Shown: one piece after another, positions 42,466-55,052 of the stretch
Layout: each line of letters opens with the position of its first letter
How positions within the stretch are numbered: position 1 is the stretch's first letter
Source of the DNA: Desarmillaria ectypa
Lineage: Eukaryota; Basidiomycota; Agaricomycetes; Agaricales; Physalacriaceae
Length of the DNA stretch: 64,000 bases
Reading direction: 5' to 3'
Assembly: GCA_030407005.1 (NCBI GenBank)
Contig: JAUDYN010000002.1
Coordinates: 1,674,001-1,738,000 of the forward strand
Translations under genes and position numbers: made by a program
Notes under the pieces: model-generated
Told to the model about the DNA's origin: nothing
Seen by the model: only the letters and a program-made list of their open reading frames with translations
The model's database searches: none

Positions 42466-42612
42466 TCATCATTCCCTGACCTTCATTTTTAGCAGATCCT
42501 AGTCCTGTATTCCTATTAACTGACCAGATGAGTGTTATTAGTCCTGTGGCAAATACTAGCTTGGCAGAAGTTAAAATTTGGTGCACACATATATGTGGTG
42601 CAGTATAATAGA
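42466..42612 (+). repeat. Repeat T, right part
   Basis: Matches the reverse complement of about 43784-43925. Together with 40868-41124 it rebuilds one contiguous repeat T after S is removed. Confidence 0.7.
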
Positions 42613-42965
42613 CTAATAGCCTCATTGTTATCAAGTGACAACAAGCTATTATGCTATGGCTCATGATAGTTGCTCATCTATCCCATTGTATTTATTGTTT
42701 CACACATGACTATCTAACTTTCATCTCTATTATTAAAACTAGAACTTTAGTATATAAGTAGTGTAGCTCTCACTGTATATTCCCAGCTTAAAACTAAAGT
42801 TAATCTATACTAGACTTTCTCATCAACTCCTCTCTCTTGCCTAAGCTAAGCCTTAGCATCCTTATTCTTGTGTGACAATTATCTTGTGACTTATTGGGTG
42901 ACTGTATGAATGTGATAGAGTCCTTTGTTTACACTTAATTGTTATACCAGAGTCTAGGTCTAACA
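42613..42965 (+). mobile_element. Partial Gypsy LTR (E7/E12-like)
   Basis: 3' part of an LTR related to those of E7 and E12: TATATAAGTAGTGTAGCTC near 42753, CAGCTTAAAACTAAAG about 35 nt later, GGGTGACTGTATGAATGTGATAGAG, and an end at GGTCTAACA (42965). The left boundary is uncertain. Confidence 0.65.
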
Positions 42966-43775
42966 GTGGGGATAAAGTGGGTTGATTACTATACTGAGCA
43001 TAGAATCATTCTAGAGCTTACTGCTCCATATTCTTCTGCATAAAATAGGCTTGCTGAGTATGTCATTCATATAATGATGGAAGATATAAGAGCCTTGCTT
43101 AGTGATTCAGATCTTATAGACTGCTACTAAGCTAAAGCAGCCACAATATCCATCTTTATTCAAAATCTTGCTTCCTCCCATTATTATCCAGGTAAGATTT
43201 CAGCTAAAGCATTTATAAGATGCAGACAGAATATAAGGTTTCTCCATGTGTTTGGGGTAACTTGCTGAGCTCATAAACCTGTCTAGCAGAATTTTGGTTG
43301 GTGGCAGCAGTAAACTTGAGCCTCAATCAAAAAAGTGCATACTTCTGGAATATGCAGAGTCAAATTATCATGTTCTCAATCAATCAGAATATATGTCTAT
43401 ATTATATAATATTATTTTCAATGAGGATATTGCTCACTATTCTATGATCATGAAGAAGACTGAGCTAGAGCCTACATCTATACCCACATTGACTTCTGTT
43501 GCTTTTGCTACAACTAAGACTCCTGCTGCTGCTGAACCTACCACACTTGACAGATGTGAGAGGCAGCTATCATTTTCTAGGCATGAGGATTGACCAGGAT
43601 CTCAAGGCTGATATAATTTTATTCTCTCAATGCCTTTACTGAAAGAATGTCTTTAATGACTTTAATCTCATGCATCTCTCTCTCTATTCTATACCACTTC
43701 CTGTAGGGATCATCCTTGACCATTTACAGTTATCTATCATGCAGGCAGAGCAAGACAAGATAGAGGAGCACCTAT
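42966..43775 (+). pseudogene. Copia-type integrase and RT fragment
   Basis: Decayed Ty1/Copia pol. Integrase C-terminal wording is recognisable: a LELTAPYSSA.N.LAEYVI-like stretch (about 43005-43060, the Y-P-x-Q-N-G-x-AER region), an FLHVFG box with AHKP (about 43240-43285), and LEPQSKKCILLEYAESNYHVLN then IIFNEDIAH (about 43315-43445). From about 43562, after a deletion of most of RT, comes an LGMRIDQDLKADIILFSQ-like end-of-RT segment and a STPLPVGI-like box (about 43690). It stops at the start of repeat T. The element's LTRs are not identified. Confidence 0.65.
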
Positions 43776-44115
43776 ATTGGTGTGCTGCACCACATATATG
43801 TGTGCACTAAATTTTGGCTTCTATAAGCAAGTACTCACTACAGGACTAACAACACTCATCCACTTAGTTAATAGAAATACAGGACTAGAATCTGCTAGAA
43901 ATAAAGGTCAGAAGATAACAGACTGCCATCTATACTACCATCTATTATTGGTAGTGTGCTTTTCCACTAGATCAGAAACCACATTAGGCATAATGGACTG
44001 CCATCTGCCAGTGAAAGTCCATGCTTCTACCTTAATATCATCAAGAATGACAATCCCATATAGTTTCCTCCTAGGAGAATCTTTTAGGAGTGTAAAAAGA
44101 GGATGGACTGACATT
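43776..44115 (-). repeat. Repeat T, uninterrupted copy (minus orientation)
   Basis: Reverse complement of 40868-41124 plus 42466-42612. Its minus-strand frame 44168-43935 is open for 77 codons (LLKDSPRRKLYGIVILDDIK..., DLVEKHTTNNRW). I do not recognise it. It serves as the empty site for S copy 3. Confidence 0.65.
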
Positions 44116-44271
44116 TCTTTGTAGGTATTACTCATATCTTCTTCTATTATATATACATATCTCTCCATAACTCTACACCAGGACTCTTAGGTATGATGCT
44201 TAAAATATATGCAGGCATACTTCTGAACTTCCATTTGGTCTGGTTGCTGCATCAATACTAGACTGACCAGA
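44116..44271. other. Short unassigned stretch left of E12
   Basis: AT-rich, no motif recognised. It ends with the target duplication CCAGA (44267-44271) of E12. The sequence resumes at 63601 on the other side of E12. Confidence 0.4.
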
Positions 44272-44677
44272 TGTTATAATTTTCTATTATTTACATGGAC
44301 TACTTTTATCTAGATGCTGATCTAATCTCAGTGTCTAAAACCAGGACTCATGCTCACCATATAGCATAGTCATTTTACTATGGACACATCTTTATACCAC
44401 TGTGTTTCTCATTTCATGCATGGAAAACACACCAACACTTCTATTATTAGAACTCATACTTTACTATATAAGTAGCATAGCTCTTGCTGTAGTATCTCCA
44501 GCTTTGAGCTAAGTTTAATCATATCAAACTTTACTTGTCAACTCCTCTTTTCACCTAAGGCTATAACCTTGGTCTCAACTCTTAGTCAACAACATTAAGT
44601 GGACTCATTGGGTGACTGTATGAATGTGATACAGCCCAGTGTTTACTATTGTTGTCCAATAGAGTTTGGGTCTAACA
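44272..44677 (+). mobile_element. 5' LTR of E12
   Basis: TGTTATAATTTTCTATT ... GGGTCTAACA. TATATAA is at 44465-44471, and the predicted RNA start AGCTTTGAGCTAA is at 44500-44512, 35 nt downstream. Confidence 0.92.
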
Positions 44678-44678
44678 A

Positions 44679-44691
44679 TTAGCTTGAAGCT
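44679..44691 (+). promoter_or_regulatory. E12 self-primer binding site
   Basis: TTAGCTTGAAGCT, one base after the LTR. Its complement AGCTTCAAGCTAA differs from the R start AGCTTTGAGCTAA at two adjacent bases, CA against TG. Both are the decay products of one CpG, so the ancestral match was complete. Confidence 0.7.
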
Positions 44692-44738
44692 TCCCTTTCC
44701 CTCTTCTCCAGCAATCACTAACATTGCTGAAGACCAAA

Positions 44739-44861
44739 TGCAAACCACCATCAACATCTTTATCCAGACTCTCACAATTCTCATAACAGCCATCTTAGCT
44801 ATAACAGAGATATTCACCCTATTCCTCCTAATCATCTGCTATCACCACAAAATATACTAAT
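44739..44861 (+). pseudogene. E12 small membrane-segment ORF (ORF1-like)
   Basis: MQTTINIFIQTL followed by a long hydrophobic run (TILITAILAITEIFTLFLLII) and then CYHHKIY-stop. It lies at the same place as the N-terminus of ORF1 in E6, E8, E9 and E13, shortly after the primer site, and has the same layout: a polar start, then one transmembrane-like helix. The stop after KIY may be decay or a true end. Similarity in sequence is weak, so homology rests on position and character. Confidence 0.5.
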
Positions 44862-47343
44862 ACATAACATATATATTTTACACTAACTAATGTAACCCTA
44901 CTCTACAACCCAACATCTATCTTCCATGACACTATGTTGCCATCCAGCCCCACAGAAGCATCTTCATGACACTCAGACTCCTATTAGAAACTGAGTTGAA
45001 CTCGATTAATACTAGAAACACTGAAGATGATATCACTAAAGAAGGATGACATATCTTCATTAAAAATAATATCAAAATCAAAAACTTGACAGCCATCCAA
45101 AGAAGCCAGTCTGATGATAGCAATGTCACAAGCAGATTTGGCCTGGGCCTCAAAATAAGAGACTCAATCATTCATGATACCAGTACATCCAGTATACACT
45201 CTCCTAGCTCTGATGATGATAATCCCTATAATCCAAACTCTCCCACCAAATCAACCTATGCAGCCTACATGGCCCAAGAACACTATTACACATCTGACAG
45301 TCACCTCAATTCCCCAATGCTCAGTTACACTGAGCAAAAAGAATGAGACAGGGCAATCCACCAGTATACTCAACTAGCATACCTCTTGATCCCCATCCCC
45401 CAGCCAGAAATCAACACCACTGTTGATACTATCCTAAATAATACTATTGCCCCCGAGCATTGTAATGTGATTCTCTCAGCCCTCAATGAGCTTGGGATCT
45501 ACATATGAGATATGGAATGAATATCATTGAGAGCATATACTCGCTCTTGACTCCTGCTACATGTTTAGTGGCTAATTACCAGGAGAAAACAATGAGACCT
45601 ACTGCAGAAGGTGATACTGGAATACTATCTGAAGTGTCCCAGAAGAGTGAGCAAGGGCTTTTGAGGAGAAAACCCTTGCCAACCATGAGAATGGGTGGTC
45701 TGAGTGGCCACATTACTATTTCTAACCCACTGCCACCTATACCCTGCCCCCACTCACCAAGCAGGAGCAGATATACTATGGAGAAACTTCTCTGCAGAAT
45801 ATGCAAGAACCAGAGCAGAGTTCCTCTGTTGAGGAGTAAAGAACATTCTGCTTCTCAAGCATCTTGTTCAGCATTGGGAATATCCCACTGACAGACCAGG
45901 AAATCCAGCAGGCACTGGATCAGGAGTTTCAGAAAATATAGGATGTAAGATATATGGTACTTACCTTGGACCTCACTTGGAAACTGACTGAAATGGGGAG
46001 GATATATGTGGATATGTGGAGGCAGAGAATAAGGCAGAAAGAGAAGAAATTCTAAGGTATAGTGCAATAGAGCAGTACTTATATTTAATGAACAATTTCC
46101 CCTTTATCCATATAAAATGCTGCCTTCATTCTGATTACCCACTGATCCCTTTCCTGACTCCCCACCATCTAATGTTAGAATGCCAGGAAGCTGGTTTGCT
46201 GGCACCAGCTGAATGATAGCTGGCACAGAACCTGCTGCTCTAGACTCAAGCAGTTTGGCACCAGTTTGGATCTCAGAAACTGGCCCAATCTGAGGAGATT
46301 TCCTGATTGGCCCTGATGACTCATGGTGTTCTCCAGATGCCAAAGATCCAGAATGATAGTCTTATCCTCAGGGACCATCAAAATAAAAATATGAGCTGCC
46401 CCTACCACAATCTAGTGGGGATATGGCTGATGAAGCACCTTGGACTAGGTGTAGACTAGAGCTGGTCCACAAACCCAAAGTCTTCAAGAGAGACTCTGAT
46501 GATATCAATAGATTCATCATGAACTGTGAAGTGTACTTTCAGATACACAGTGCCCACATGTTTTTAGACTGCTACAAGATCACTTTTGCTCAGTCCTACT
46601 TCGATGGATGAGCCAAAGACTAGTGGATGATGGAGATAGCTGAACTGAGAAGTTTGAGTAGGGGGAAATTCAGATTTCTCACATAGAATGCATTCATTAA
46701 GATGATCATCAACAAATTTAAGAATGCAACAGTGGAGGAAGTACACTAGAAAAAGATGTAAAACCTTCACATGGACAACAAGACTGCCCAGAAGTATTTC
46801 CAGGAACTGGAAAAACAGGCCAAGCTGGCCAGACTCTGAAATGACATCAGCCCTTGTGAACACATGGCTGAAGTGCTCTGTCAAAGAGTGCCCAAATTGT
46901 ATACTCTTGCTGTATCCAATCTCAGCATCTTTATTTCTATGAGATATAAGAAATGAAAAGAACAAATTATCATCATAAACTAAGAATGACAATGTTAGCA
47001 GATTATAGATTCAACCTATGGTGTTTATTCCAACAATAAAAAATCTAATAACAACAATAGTGCTAGAACCTCAAAGAGAAGTTCTGGCATGATAAGTGAA
47101 ACACTAGAAAAGAAGACAGGCACAGAAACCACCTACAGTAGTCAAAGGCAGCCAATGGATATTGATACTATTAATGCCCTTAAGACAGAAGAGAAGTGCT
47201 TCTGTTGCAAGAAGAAGGGACACTGTTTGAAGGACTGCCTGGAGCAGTCATGGAACAAGAAAAAGGAGGAGGTTAGAGCCTCAATAACTGAGCCCACTAC
47301 AGACTTCAAGATCAAAGAGATAAAAGATGCCACCAGAAAGTGA
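44862..47343 (+). pseudogene. E12 ORF1 remainder and Gag with zinc knuckle
   Basis: Broken frames from 45086 on: a Ser/Asp/Pro-rich piece with SSDDDNPYNPNSPTKSTYAAY (45200-45270), the counterpart of ORF1's acidic part, then decayed Gag. A capsid-type segment at 46440-46620 has LELVHKPKVFKRDSDDINRF (compare VQPPKPFKGDHDDIERF in E9), then a TAQKYFQELEKQAK segment (about 46785). The zinc knuckle CFCCKKKGHCLKDC (47197-47238) keeps all four ligands. The frame ends at TGA 47341-47343. The hairpin seen at the gag end of the other family is not found here. Confidence 0.8.
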
Positions 47344-50300
47344 GTGATTCCACTTGCTTGATGAAAGGACAGTCTGGTGTGCATTTGGAACTTATAAAGC
47401 AGACTCATAGTATTTCTGTAGTTAGTCTTGTATTATCCACACATTCCAATATACTCATTGTCATCTCTTACACTCAGACAAAGAAAAAATCACACAACTA
47501 GTATGTTATCTTGGCTGAGAACCAAGAAGCCATACCAACTGACAAAGGAGATGATCTGCTCAATCACCCAATAAAGGTACAACCTGCAAAGTTGATCTTG
47601 TTGAAGTTTCAGATGAAGAAGATGATACCACCTTCAGAAAATACCAGGAGAAGCAGAAGAAAAAAGAAATACCTTGGGAGGCAGTGAAGGACACATCCCC
47701 AGAGAAGAAGCCAAAAGAATAGCTTAAACTCTTCAAGACCAAATGGACTTGGAGAGCAATCAAGGACACCAGGAGTGAGGCAGTCATGAAAACCATATTA
47801 CTCAGCTGGATAAACAAATGCTGCATTGAGGAGGTTATAGACAATCTCCTCAAAGGACTTTGAAAAGCAGAATGATCACATGCTCTCAAATGGCTTGATA
47901 AACTTTGCAAGCCTATATGATATAACATTCAAGCACAGAACAGCAAATGATGGGATTTACAAGTACCCATACAAATTGAAACCCTGGATGCTCATGTAAT
48001 GCTAGGAGCTACTGCATTAATCAATAGCAGATATACTGGGAGTTCCATACATAACTCTTGTGTTTATGCACATAATCTCAAAACAAGACCAATGGCCAGC
48101 CTTATTCCAGTTTACAATACTGATGGATCTTGCAACAAGATGGGGGAAATCACATTGTTCATAGAACTACATCTTAAAGTTGGAGACCACAGTGAATGAA
48201 TAGATCTAGCAGTCACTGATCTTGAGAGTAAAGAAATATTCCTCAGACATGACTGGCTTTTATGCCATAACCCCATCATCAACTGGGAAACTGGCAAGAT
48301 CCTGTTCACTCATTGTTAATGCATACAGAATCCTTATATGCTACCTGATGCTGATAAAGATGATGATTGGGAACTAGAAGAAGAGAAAATGATTCTAGTG
48401 GTGGATTTCACAGAAGCGATTGAAATATGAGCCATTCACAAAGCTAATGAGCTTGTAGCCAAAGCCAATAAAGGAAAAGCCAAGAAGTCATTTAAAAGCA
48501 TGGTATCTGAAGCCTATTGGGATTTCAAAGACTTGTTCAACAAAGAAAACTTTGACAAACTCCCAGAATGAAAACCTTGGAATCATGCTATCAAATTGAT
48601 CCCCAATGCCAAATCCATCTTGGACTGCAAAGTCTATCTATTGAATCAAACCAAGTAAGAGAAACTTGACAAATTCCTCAAAGAAAATCTTGCCTTGGGT
48701 CAAATCTGACCCTCCAAGTTATCAATGGCCTTGCCATTCTTTTTCATCAAAAGGAAGGATGAAAAACTACATCCTGTCCAAGACTATCACAAACTCAATG
48801 AGATAATGATAAAAAATCACTATCCCCTCTCTCTCATATCCAAGTTAATAGACAAACTGGGAAGTGCCAAATACTTCACCAAATTGAATGTACAATGGGG
48901 ATACAACAATGTATGCATCAAAGAGGATGATGAATGGAAAGCTGCCTTCAGAATGAATCAAGGCTTGTTCAAACCTACAGTAATATTCTTTGGATAAACC
49001 AACTCCCCTGCCACCTTCCAATGGATGATGAATGACATATTCAAAGACCTTATTGCCACAGAAAAAGTCACAGTCTATCTTGACAATATCTTGATATTCT
49101 CCAAGAACTTGAAAGAACATTGATGAATAGTATAAAGGGTGTTGGAACTTCTCAGGAAACACAAGTTATTCCTGAAAGTGGAGAAGTGTGAGTTCAAAGT
49201 ACTTGAAACTAAATACTTGGGCATCATCATCAGTGAAGAATCCATTTGCATGAACCCAGTCAAGGTTGCAGGAATCACAGAATGGCCAGTTGCCACCAAG
49301 AAACAGGAACTACAGTCATTTTTAGGATTCACCAACTTCTATAGATGCTTTATCAAAGGATATAGCAATATAGTAAGGCTGATGACATGGCTAACAGTGG
49401 ACATGGGGAACAGCATAACAAGTTGCATTTCAACAACTTAAAACACAATTGGCAATGGATATAGTTCTAGCCATTCCAATGGAGAAAGGTCAATTCTGCA
49501 TGAAAGTGGATTCTAATGAGGGGGCAATTGGTGCCATTATAAGCCAAGAACAGGATGGAAAATGAAGACCAGTGGCATTTTTATCAAAAGCCTTAACTGT
49601 CACTAAGCAAAACTATGAAATATATGACAAGGTATTATCCACAATCATGCTTGTCCTTGATGAATGGAGACATTACCTCATGGGAGCCATGGTAGATTTT
49701 GAGATCTGGACAGATCATCAAAACCTACAATATTTCTAAAAATCACAAAAACTCAATCATTGATAAGTGTGATGGGTTACAGAACTCATAGAGTATCACT
49801 TTATGCTTCATCACAAACCAGGAACCACCAACAAGAAGGCAGACCTTCTCAGTCAATGAGTAGACTATGAACAAGGCAAAGATGATAACAAAGAAGTAGT
49901 CATCCTCAAAGCCATGATTATGCCCACTGAAGAAGAAATCTGGGAGCATATCAAGAGCACAACCTGGGATAACCAGAAATGGGACCAAGAGATTGCTAAA
50001 GCACTCAACCATGAAGGGGGGATAAAGATGGAAGAGGGACTCATCTTTTATTATCAAAGAATTCATATCCCATAAGATCATGTGTTAAGAGGAGAAGTAA
50101 TTGCTAGATGTTATGACCATATCATGGCAGGATATCCAGGAGTGGAAAAGATAAAGGAGCTAGTCTTAAGAGACTACTGGTGGCCCAAGATGAAGAAAGA
50201 TGTTGAAACATACATTTGAGGATATGAAACATGTGCCTGAACTAAAACCAATATATAAGCCAAGCATGCATCTCTCCATCTGAATGAAATTCCATCAGAA

Positions 50301-51686
50301 CCATAAACACATATTTCTGTTGATATGGTCACTAGACTACCTCTCTCTAATGGCCATGATGCAATTTTGGTCATTGTTGATCAATTTTCAAAAGAAATCA
50401 TTCCTATTGCTTGCAGCACAGAGCTCTCATTTGAAGGATGAGCTTGAATCCTGCATGATGAAGTATATGCCAAACATGGCATGCTCATCACAGTCATATC
50501 TGACAGAGAACCACAATTTATGTCAAAGTTCTTGAAAGACTTATATGACATGCTACAAATCAAAGAAAGTGCTTCCACAGCATTCTACCCTCAAATGGAT
50601 AGACAGACAGAACATGTCAATCAGAAGATAGAAATATCTATGGATATTTATCAATCATCAACAAGATAACTGGGCAGAATGGTTACCACTAGCAGCCTTC
50701 CAACATAACAATTGCATACATTCTGCCATGGGTAAAAGCCTATTCCAAGTCAATTATGGCAGAAAACCCTGAGTTGCCCCTGATTCACATACTCACTCTT
50801 CCCTTTGCACTCCTGCATCAGAATCATTTACAGACATGATAAAACACATCCATGAAAAAACCTAAACTGCTCTACAAAAAGCTGCAGAACAAATAAAAAC
50901 TCAATATGACAAGAAAAAGAGAATAGCAGTTGAATACCAAATTGGTCAAAAGGTTTGGCTTGATACCACCAATCTTTATTTGTCATAACCAAAGAAAAGG
51001 CTCAATGACAAATGGGTCAGGCTCTTTACCATCCTTGAAAAATGTGGTCCTTCAGCATACAAGCTGAAACTACCCTCACTGTGGAAAATATACCTGGTTT
51101 TCAATGAAACTCTGCTTATGGCATATATTTCTCCTGCCTTTCTCAACCAGGAACAACCACTAGCACCACTGCCAGATATTATACATGACAAAGAAGAATA
51201 TGAGATTGAGATGATTCTTGATGATAGACCCTGAAAAGTATGAGGATGAAAAGATCAACCATCAAGAACAGTGACAGACTATCTAGTCAAGTGGAAGGAA
51301 TATGGATCAGAAGAAAACCAATAGGTCACAGAGAAGAACTTAGGCAATGCAAAAGGAACAATTGCCAAATATCTCAAAGTGAAAGGAGCAGTGGAAGTCC
51401 AAGCAATAGTAGTTACTCTGGCAAAATCTATGGTCATCATTGATGCAAAGAAAACTGGAGATTGATGAAGATATTTAGTCAAAAAATATCCCCACATCAA
51501 ATACTGGTATTACAAGAAGGAAATTCCAGAGTTAAAAACACTCATCAATGACTACTGGAAGATGAATGATCAAGGAGGAGAAGGAGGAGACAACCAGTAG
51601 AATAGAGATGATGATGCAAGAAATGCAAGAGGAACCTATCTGGAAGGACTGTTAGTCAGGTCATAATGACAGTTGGGACAACTGTC
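47344..51686 (+). pseudogene. E12 pol (linker, protease, RT, RNase H, integrase, chromodomain)
   Basis: The linker has LVEVSDEEDDTTF (about 47600), the counterpart of IVEVPDEEDN in family A. Protease, about 47990-48300, reads LINSRYTGSSI where LLDSGCTGSSI is expected, so the catalytic Asp is lost. RT, about 48570-49260, has YLDNILIF (about 49075) in place of YLDD. RNase H, about 49270-49850, has ...IWTDHQNLQYF and YHFMLHHKPGTTNKKADLLSQ-like ends. Integrase is at about 50090-51080: the VDMVTRLPLSNGHD box, SDREPQFMSKF and the DRQTEHVNQ box. The chromodomain, about 51265-51370, has DYLVKWKEYGSEEN.-VTEKNLGNA. Stops are numerous. Confidence 0.9.
51668..51686 (+). ncRNA. E12 pol-stop hairpin
   Basis: GACAGTTGGGACAACTGTC: a perfect 7-bp stem with GGGAC loop. 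Its GA comes from TGA. It uses different base pairs from E9 (AGCAGTC/GACTGCT) but has the same length, loop and place. Confidence 0.8.
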
Positions 51687-51701
51687 TTAAATGGGGGATA
51701 A

Positions 51702-51823
51702 TGTTATGATTTTCTATTATTTACATAAACTACTTTTATTTAGATGCTGATCTAATCTCAGTGTCTAAAATCAGGACTTATGGTCACTATACAACATAGT
51801 CATTTTACTATAGACACACCTTT
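51702..51823 (+). mobile_element. 3' LTR of E12, left part
   Basis: TGTTATGATTTTCTATT..., 122 bp, continued at 63325 after E13. It ends with CCTTT, the E13 target duplication (TCTTT at the other side). Confidence 0.92.
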
Positions 51824-52208
51824 TATTAGGATCCAGTCCTAGCACATGATCTTGGGACACTGAGTCACTCTTGGGCTGTCTTGCATTCAGACAATCACCC
51901 ATAGATAAGAGGACTGCTCATCTTTAGGAGAGTGCAGTAGAAGGTATATGATTTAAGTTTAGTCAAAAGATAGAGAGTATGTACAAAACTACTCTACTTA
52001 TATATTGAAAGTATGGTGCTAATAATAGGTGAAATGATATGAGACAGAAGGAAGTCAGACAATCATAGTCCAGTAATGGTGAGGCTATTAGCAATAGATG
52101 AAGTCTTTGTGGATGGATAAGACTGAAAGGGTGTGAATGGTTGGATATGGATGGAATGCATAAGCATTCTGACATTGAAATGATTAGATAAATGGAAAAA
52201 TTGTAATA
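51824..52208 (-). mobile_element. 3' LTR of E13
   Basis: 385 bp, bounded by the CCTTT duplication and by the polypurine tract ACCCCCTTGTTAA (plus strand). Confidence 0.92.
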
Positions 52209-52223
52209 TTACCCCCTTGTTAA

Positions 52224-52242
52224 AGCAGTCATCCTGACTGCT
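52224..52242 (-). ncRNA. E13 pol-stop hairpin
   Basis: Sense AGCAGTCAGGATGACTGCT: a perfect stem, with AG from the pol stop. Confidence 0.75.
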
Positions 52243-52330
52243 AAGGTTCTTTTTCAGGGGTTTTGAGTTGTGATTTGACTTGACTGATCCAGTACTGATC
52301 AGTCAGGTCTTTCCATATGTCCTTGTCCAG
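52243..52330 (-). pseudogene. E13 pol C-terminal end
   Basis: The last residues of Pol on the minus strand (DLTDQYWISQVKSQ-like). It ends at CCAG (52327-52330), half of the CCGG target duplication of the S insertion. The preceding part of Pol now lies inverted at 60350 and leftwards. Confidence 0.85.
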
Positions 52331-53692
52331 TGATACGCTGTCTATATATTCACACCTAGATTTTGTGATTTTGTAACAATACTATTGCACATCTATCCTA
52401 TACTAGTGATACATAGAGAACTATAGCTGAGGCTTTGAGCTGATAGTTAAAAGCAGTAAGCAACTGGTAGAGCCAGGACTTAGATGCAACACCATTAGTG
52501 GGTTAAATCTACCAGCTGGCCAGACTAGTAACTCGAATGCTAGCAGGACTAAGTGAAATACAGCCTCTAGTAAATGAAGGATGCTACTAGCAGACCAAAA
52601 CCAGGAGTAGAATACACAGATCTTGTGAAGTTCTGTCACTAGCAGCCCAGACTGGGCATAAATGCCTAAGTCAGGATAACTAGTCACATGGCAATCTTGA
52701 AACAGGACTTAGAAATAAATTAGGAATGGATTAACCTTGAGCCCAGATCTGACTTTTGCAATATAGATCTCTTATGATCAATACTAGTGGAGCTGGACTG
52801 CACTCTCAATCATGATTGGATAGCTGTTACAGGCACCAATATCCAGATATCCATATAACCATGTTACTAGGGCATGTAGTTGGGCCAAGGGTGCAGAAAG
52901 ACTGATTGTGGAGTCTCTAGACCAGTCATTTGAAAAGAAAACAGACTAGACTGACTATTGTGTGATTATTCACCATTATTCATGACTAGCTAAAAAATCC
53001 TTACTAATATACCCTATACTCAGATGATATTTATAGTTCTGCCTCAGTAGTATATAAGTAGTGGGATGGGTGCTCGTGAAAAGTAGGCAAGCCATCCCCA
53101 CAGTTGAGCCCTCACTAGTAGTAACTGGTGTCCCTAATTAAAGGCTTTTGTGCTTAACCTCAATGAAGTGATTAATAGTCACTAAGTCACTCATAGTATT
53201 GCATTGAATTGAAGTTCCTTAGAGTCACTGTTGTGTCCTGCAAAGGTCCAGAGTGTTTTGAAGTTAGTTCAAGCAAAGTTCTTGGAGTTATAATATTATT
53301 CTTAGGCCAAGAGTGCCACTAGTGAGCCAAGAGTGCGACTAGTCAAGTGTTTATCACTTGTAGGAAGCAGTATAGGGCCAAGAGAGCCACTAGTTTGAAG
53401 CAGTTTCAGTCAGAACAAGTGCAGTAGCTCAAACCAAGTCACTTTTTACCCAATTGTGCCTTACCCACCCTGCTAGTGTGAGTAGTACTTTGTATAACTG
53501 ACTAGTAACAAATAAAACATCGTTTAAGACAATTGTACTTGATTATTGAAGTCTGCAGAGTGCTTCCATCATACTCGAAACCACCCAAATTCAATATTGG
53601 TGATTGAGTGTAGAGTAGTAAAAGATTTAGTGTGATTGGTGTTTATTTTCATTCCCTAATTCTTTTGTCACTCGCCATTACCAAGCACATCA
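52331..53692 (+). mobile_element. S element copy 4 (1362 bp), inversion junction
   Basis: TGATACGCTG ... GCACATCA. The left flank is CCAG in the pol end and the right flank is CCAC in gag, which do not match each other. They match the flanks of copy 6 instead: CCAG/CTGG from CCGG, and CTGC/CCAC from CCGC. The copy is therefore a recombinant of two insertions. Confidence 0.9.
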
Positions 53693-55052
53693 CCACCCTG
53701 CCACTGAGTATGACAACAAGATTATCACCCTTACCAGGGTGGTAGTCTTCTATTCACAGGTGCAGGAGAAGAACCTGAACCTGTCACAACTCCTGCAGAT
53801 CCTATCCCTGTAGAACCCTCTTCTTTACCAAGGATGGCAGAAGAACTTCAGCAGCGAGCAAGGACCATGCTAGCTGAAAATGAACAACACATTCAAGAAA
53901 TGTGTAATGAACTCACCAAAGAGGAAGCCACCAGGCAACAGATGGTGGACTATCTTCATCATAGTGAGAAGGGGAAGGAGCTGGAAAGAGAAAGACTGAC
54001 AGAACTGCCAAGAGGCTATCCTAGTCCATGGCCAGATCATTACTTGATCCTAAGACCATCTCCTGGAAAAGGATCTTCTGACCCTATTCCAAATCCTGTT
54101 GGGAACATGTCCAATGATGCCCCTTACTTGGGGATCAAGCCAGTCCTCGTCCAGCCCCCTAAGCCATTCAAAGGGGATCATGATGACATCAAATGCTTCA
54201 TTGGCAATTGTATCGCATACTTTGAAGTATTTTGACACTACTTTCAGGTGCCATTGCACCTGGTATTATTCATGACCTCACACTTTGAAGGGGCCACCAA
54301 AGACTGATGGGTCTACAAGAGACCTAAATTTTGGGTCAGAGATGCCTACAATAGCATCATCACCCATTTCTGCTATTCCACATAGGACAACTTTGTGGAT
54401 ATGGTCTCTCATCAATTCTGAGACCCTGCCATCAAGGAAGCCCATGAAAAGCAGATGTTTGACCTCAGAATGGGGATGCAGCCTGCCTCCCACTATTTCC
54501 AGAAGCTAGAAGAAGAAGCCAAATTGGCAGGCCAATGGACTGATGAAAATGAGTGTGGTGCCATGATGAAGGCCATTCATCTAAGAGTACCAACCTCCTA
54601 CATGACCTTCATCTCCAACATGAGCATCAACATCCTGCACTCATATCCAGAGTGGAAAGAGCATATCTCATGAATGTATGAGGAACACCAGTGAAAGTGA
54701 GTTTTCAATCAGATGTTGGGCATCCCTTGGGATGGGCAGAAGAAGGACTCCTGTCCTAACCCCCAGCAGCAAAGCCATCACTGGGGTGACAAGTTCCTCA
54801 GCTCCAAAGCTGACTACTAATACAGGGGTCAGTCAGGATGCCAGAAGTGAAAGATGGATGACATACGGAGGATCAGGAAAGGCCATGGAGATTGATTGAT
54901 GATGAACAGAAGGAAGATGCTTTAGGTGTGATGAGAAGGGTCACCTGGCCAAGGACTGTCCTAGAAGAAAGGACTTTAAGGACATTTGGTCAGTAAGGCC
55001 CACTAACAAAGTGGTGCCACCTATGGCCAAGATTGAAGAGACAAAAGAGTAG
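53693..55052 (+). pseudogene. E13 Gag, main part (in the inverted segment)
   Basis: Continues Gag from the CCGC site. It has a PYQGGSLLFTGAGEE segment (about 53735), a coiled-coil-like stretch (53834-53990, MAEELQQRARTMLAENEQHI) and a capsid block from APYLGIKPVLVQPPKPFKGD (about 54118) with the KD.WVYKRPKFW box. ASHYFQKLEEEAKLAGQ (about 54486) follows, then the zinc knuckle CFRCDEKGHLAKDC (about 54921-54962, intact). It ends at TAG 55050-55052 after EETKE. TGA codons lie before the knuckle as in the other copies. Confidence 0.9.
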
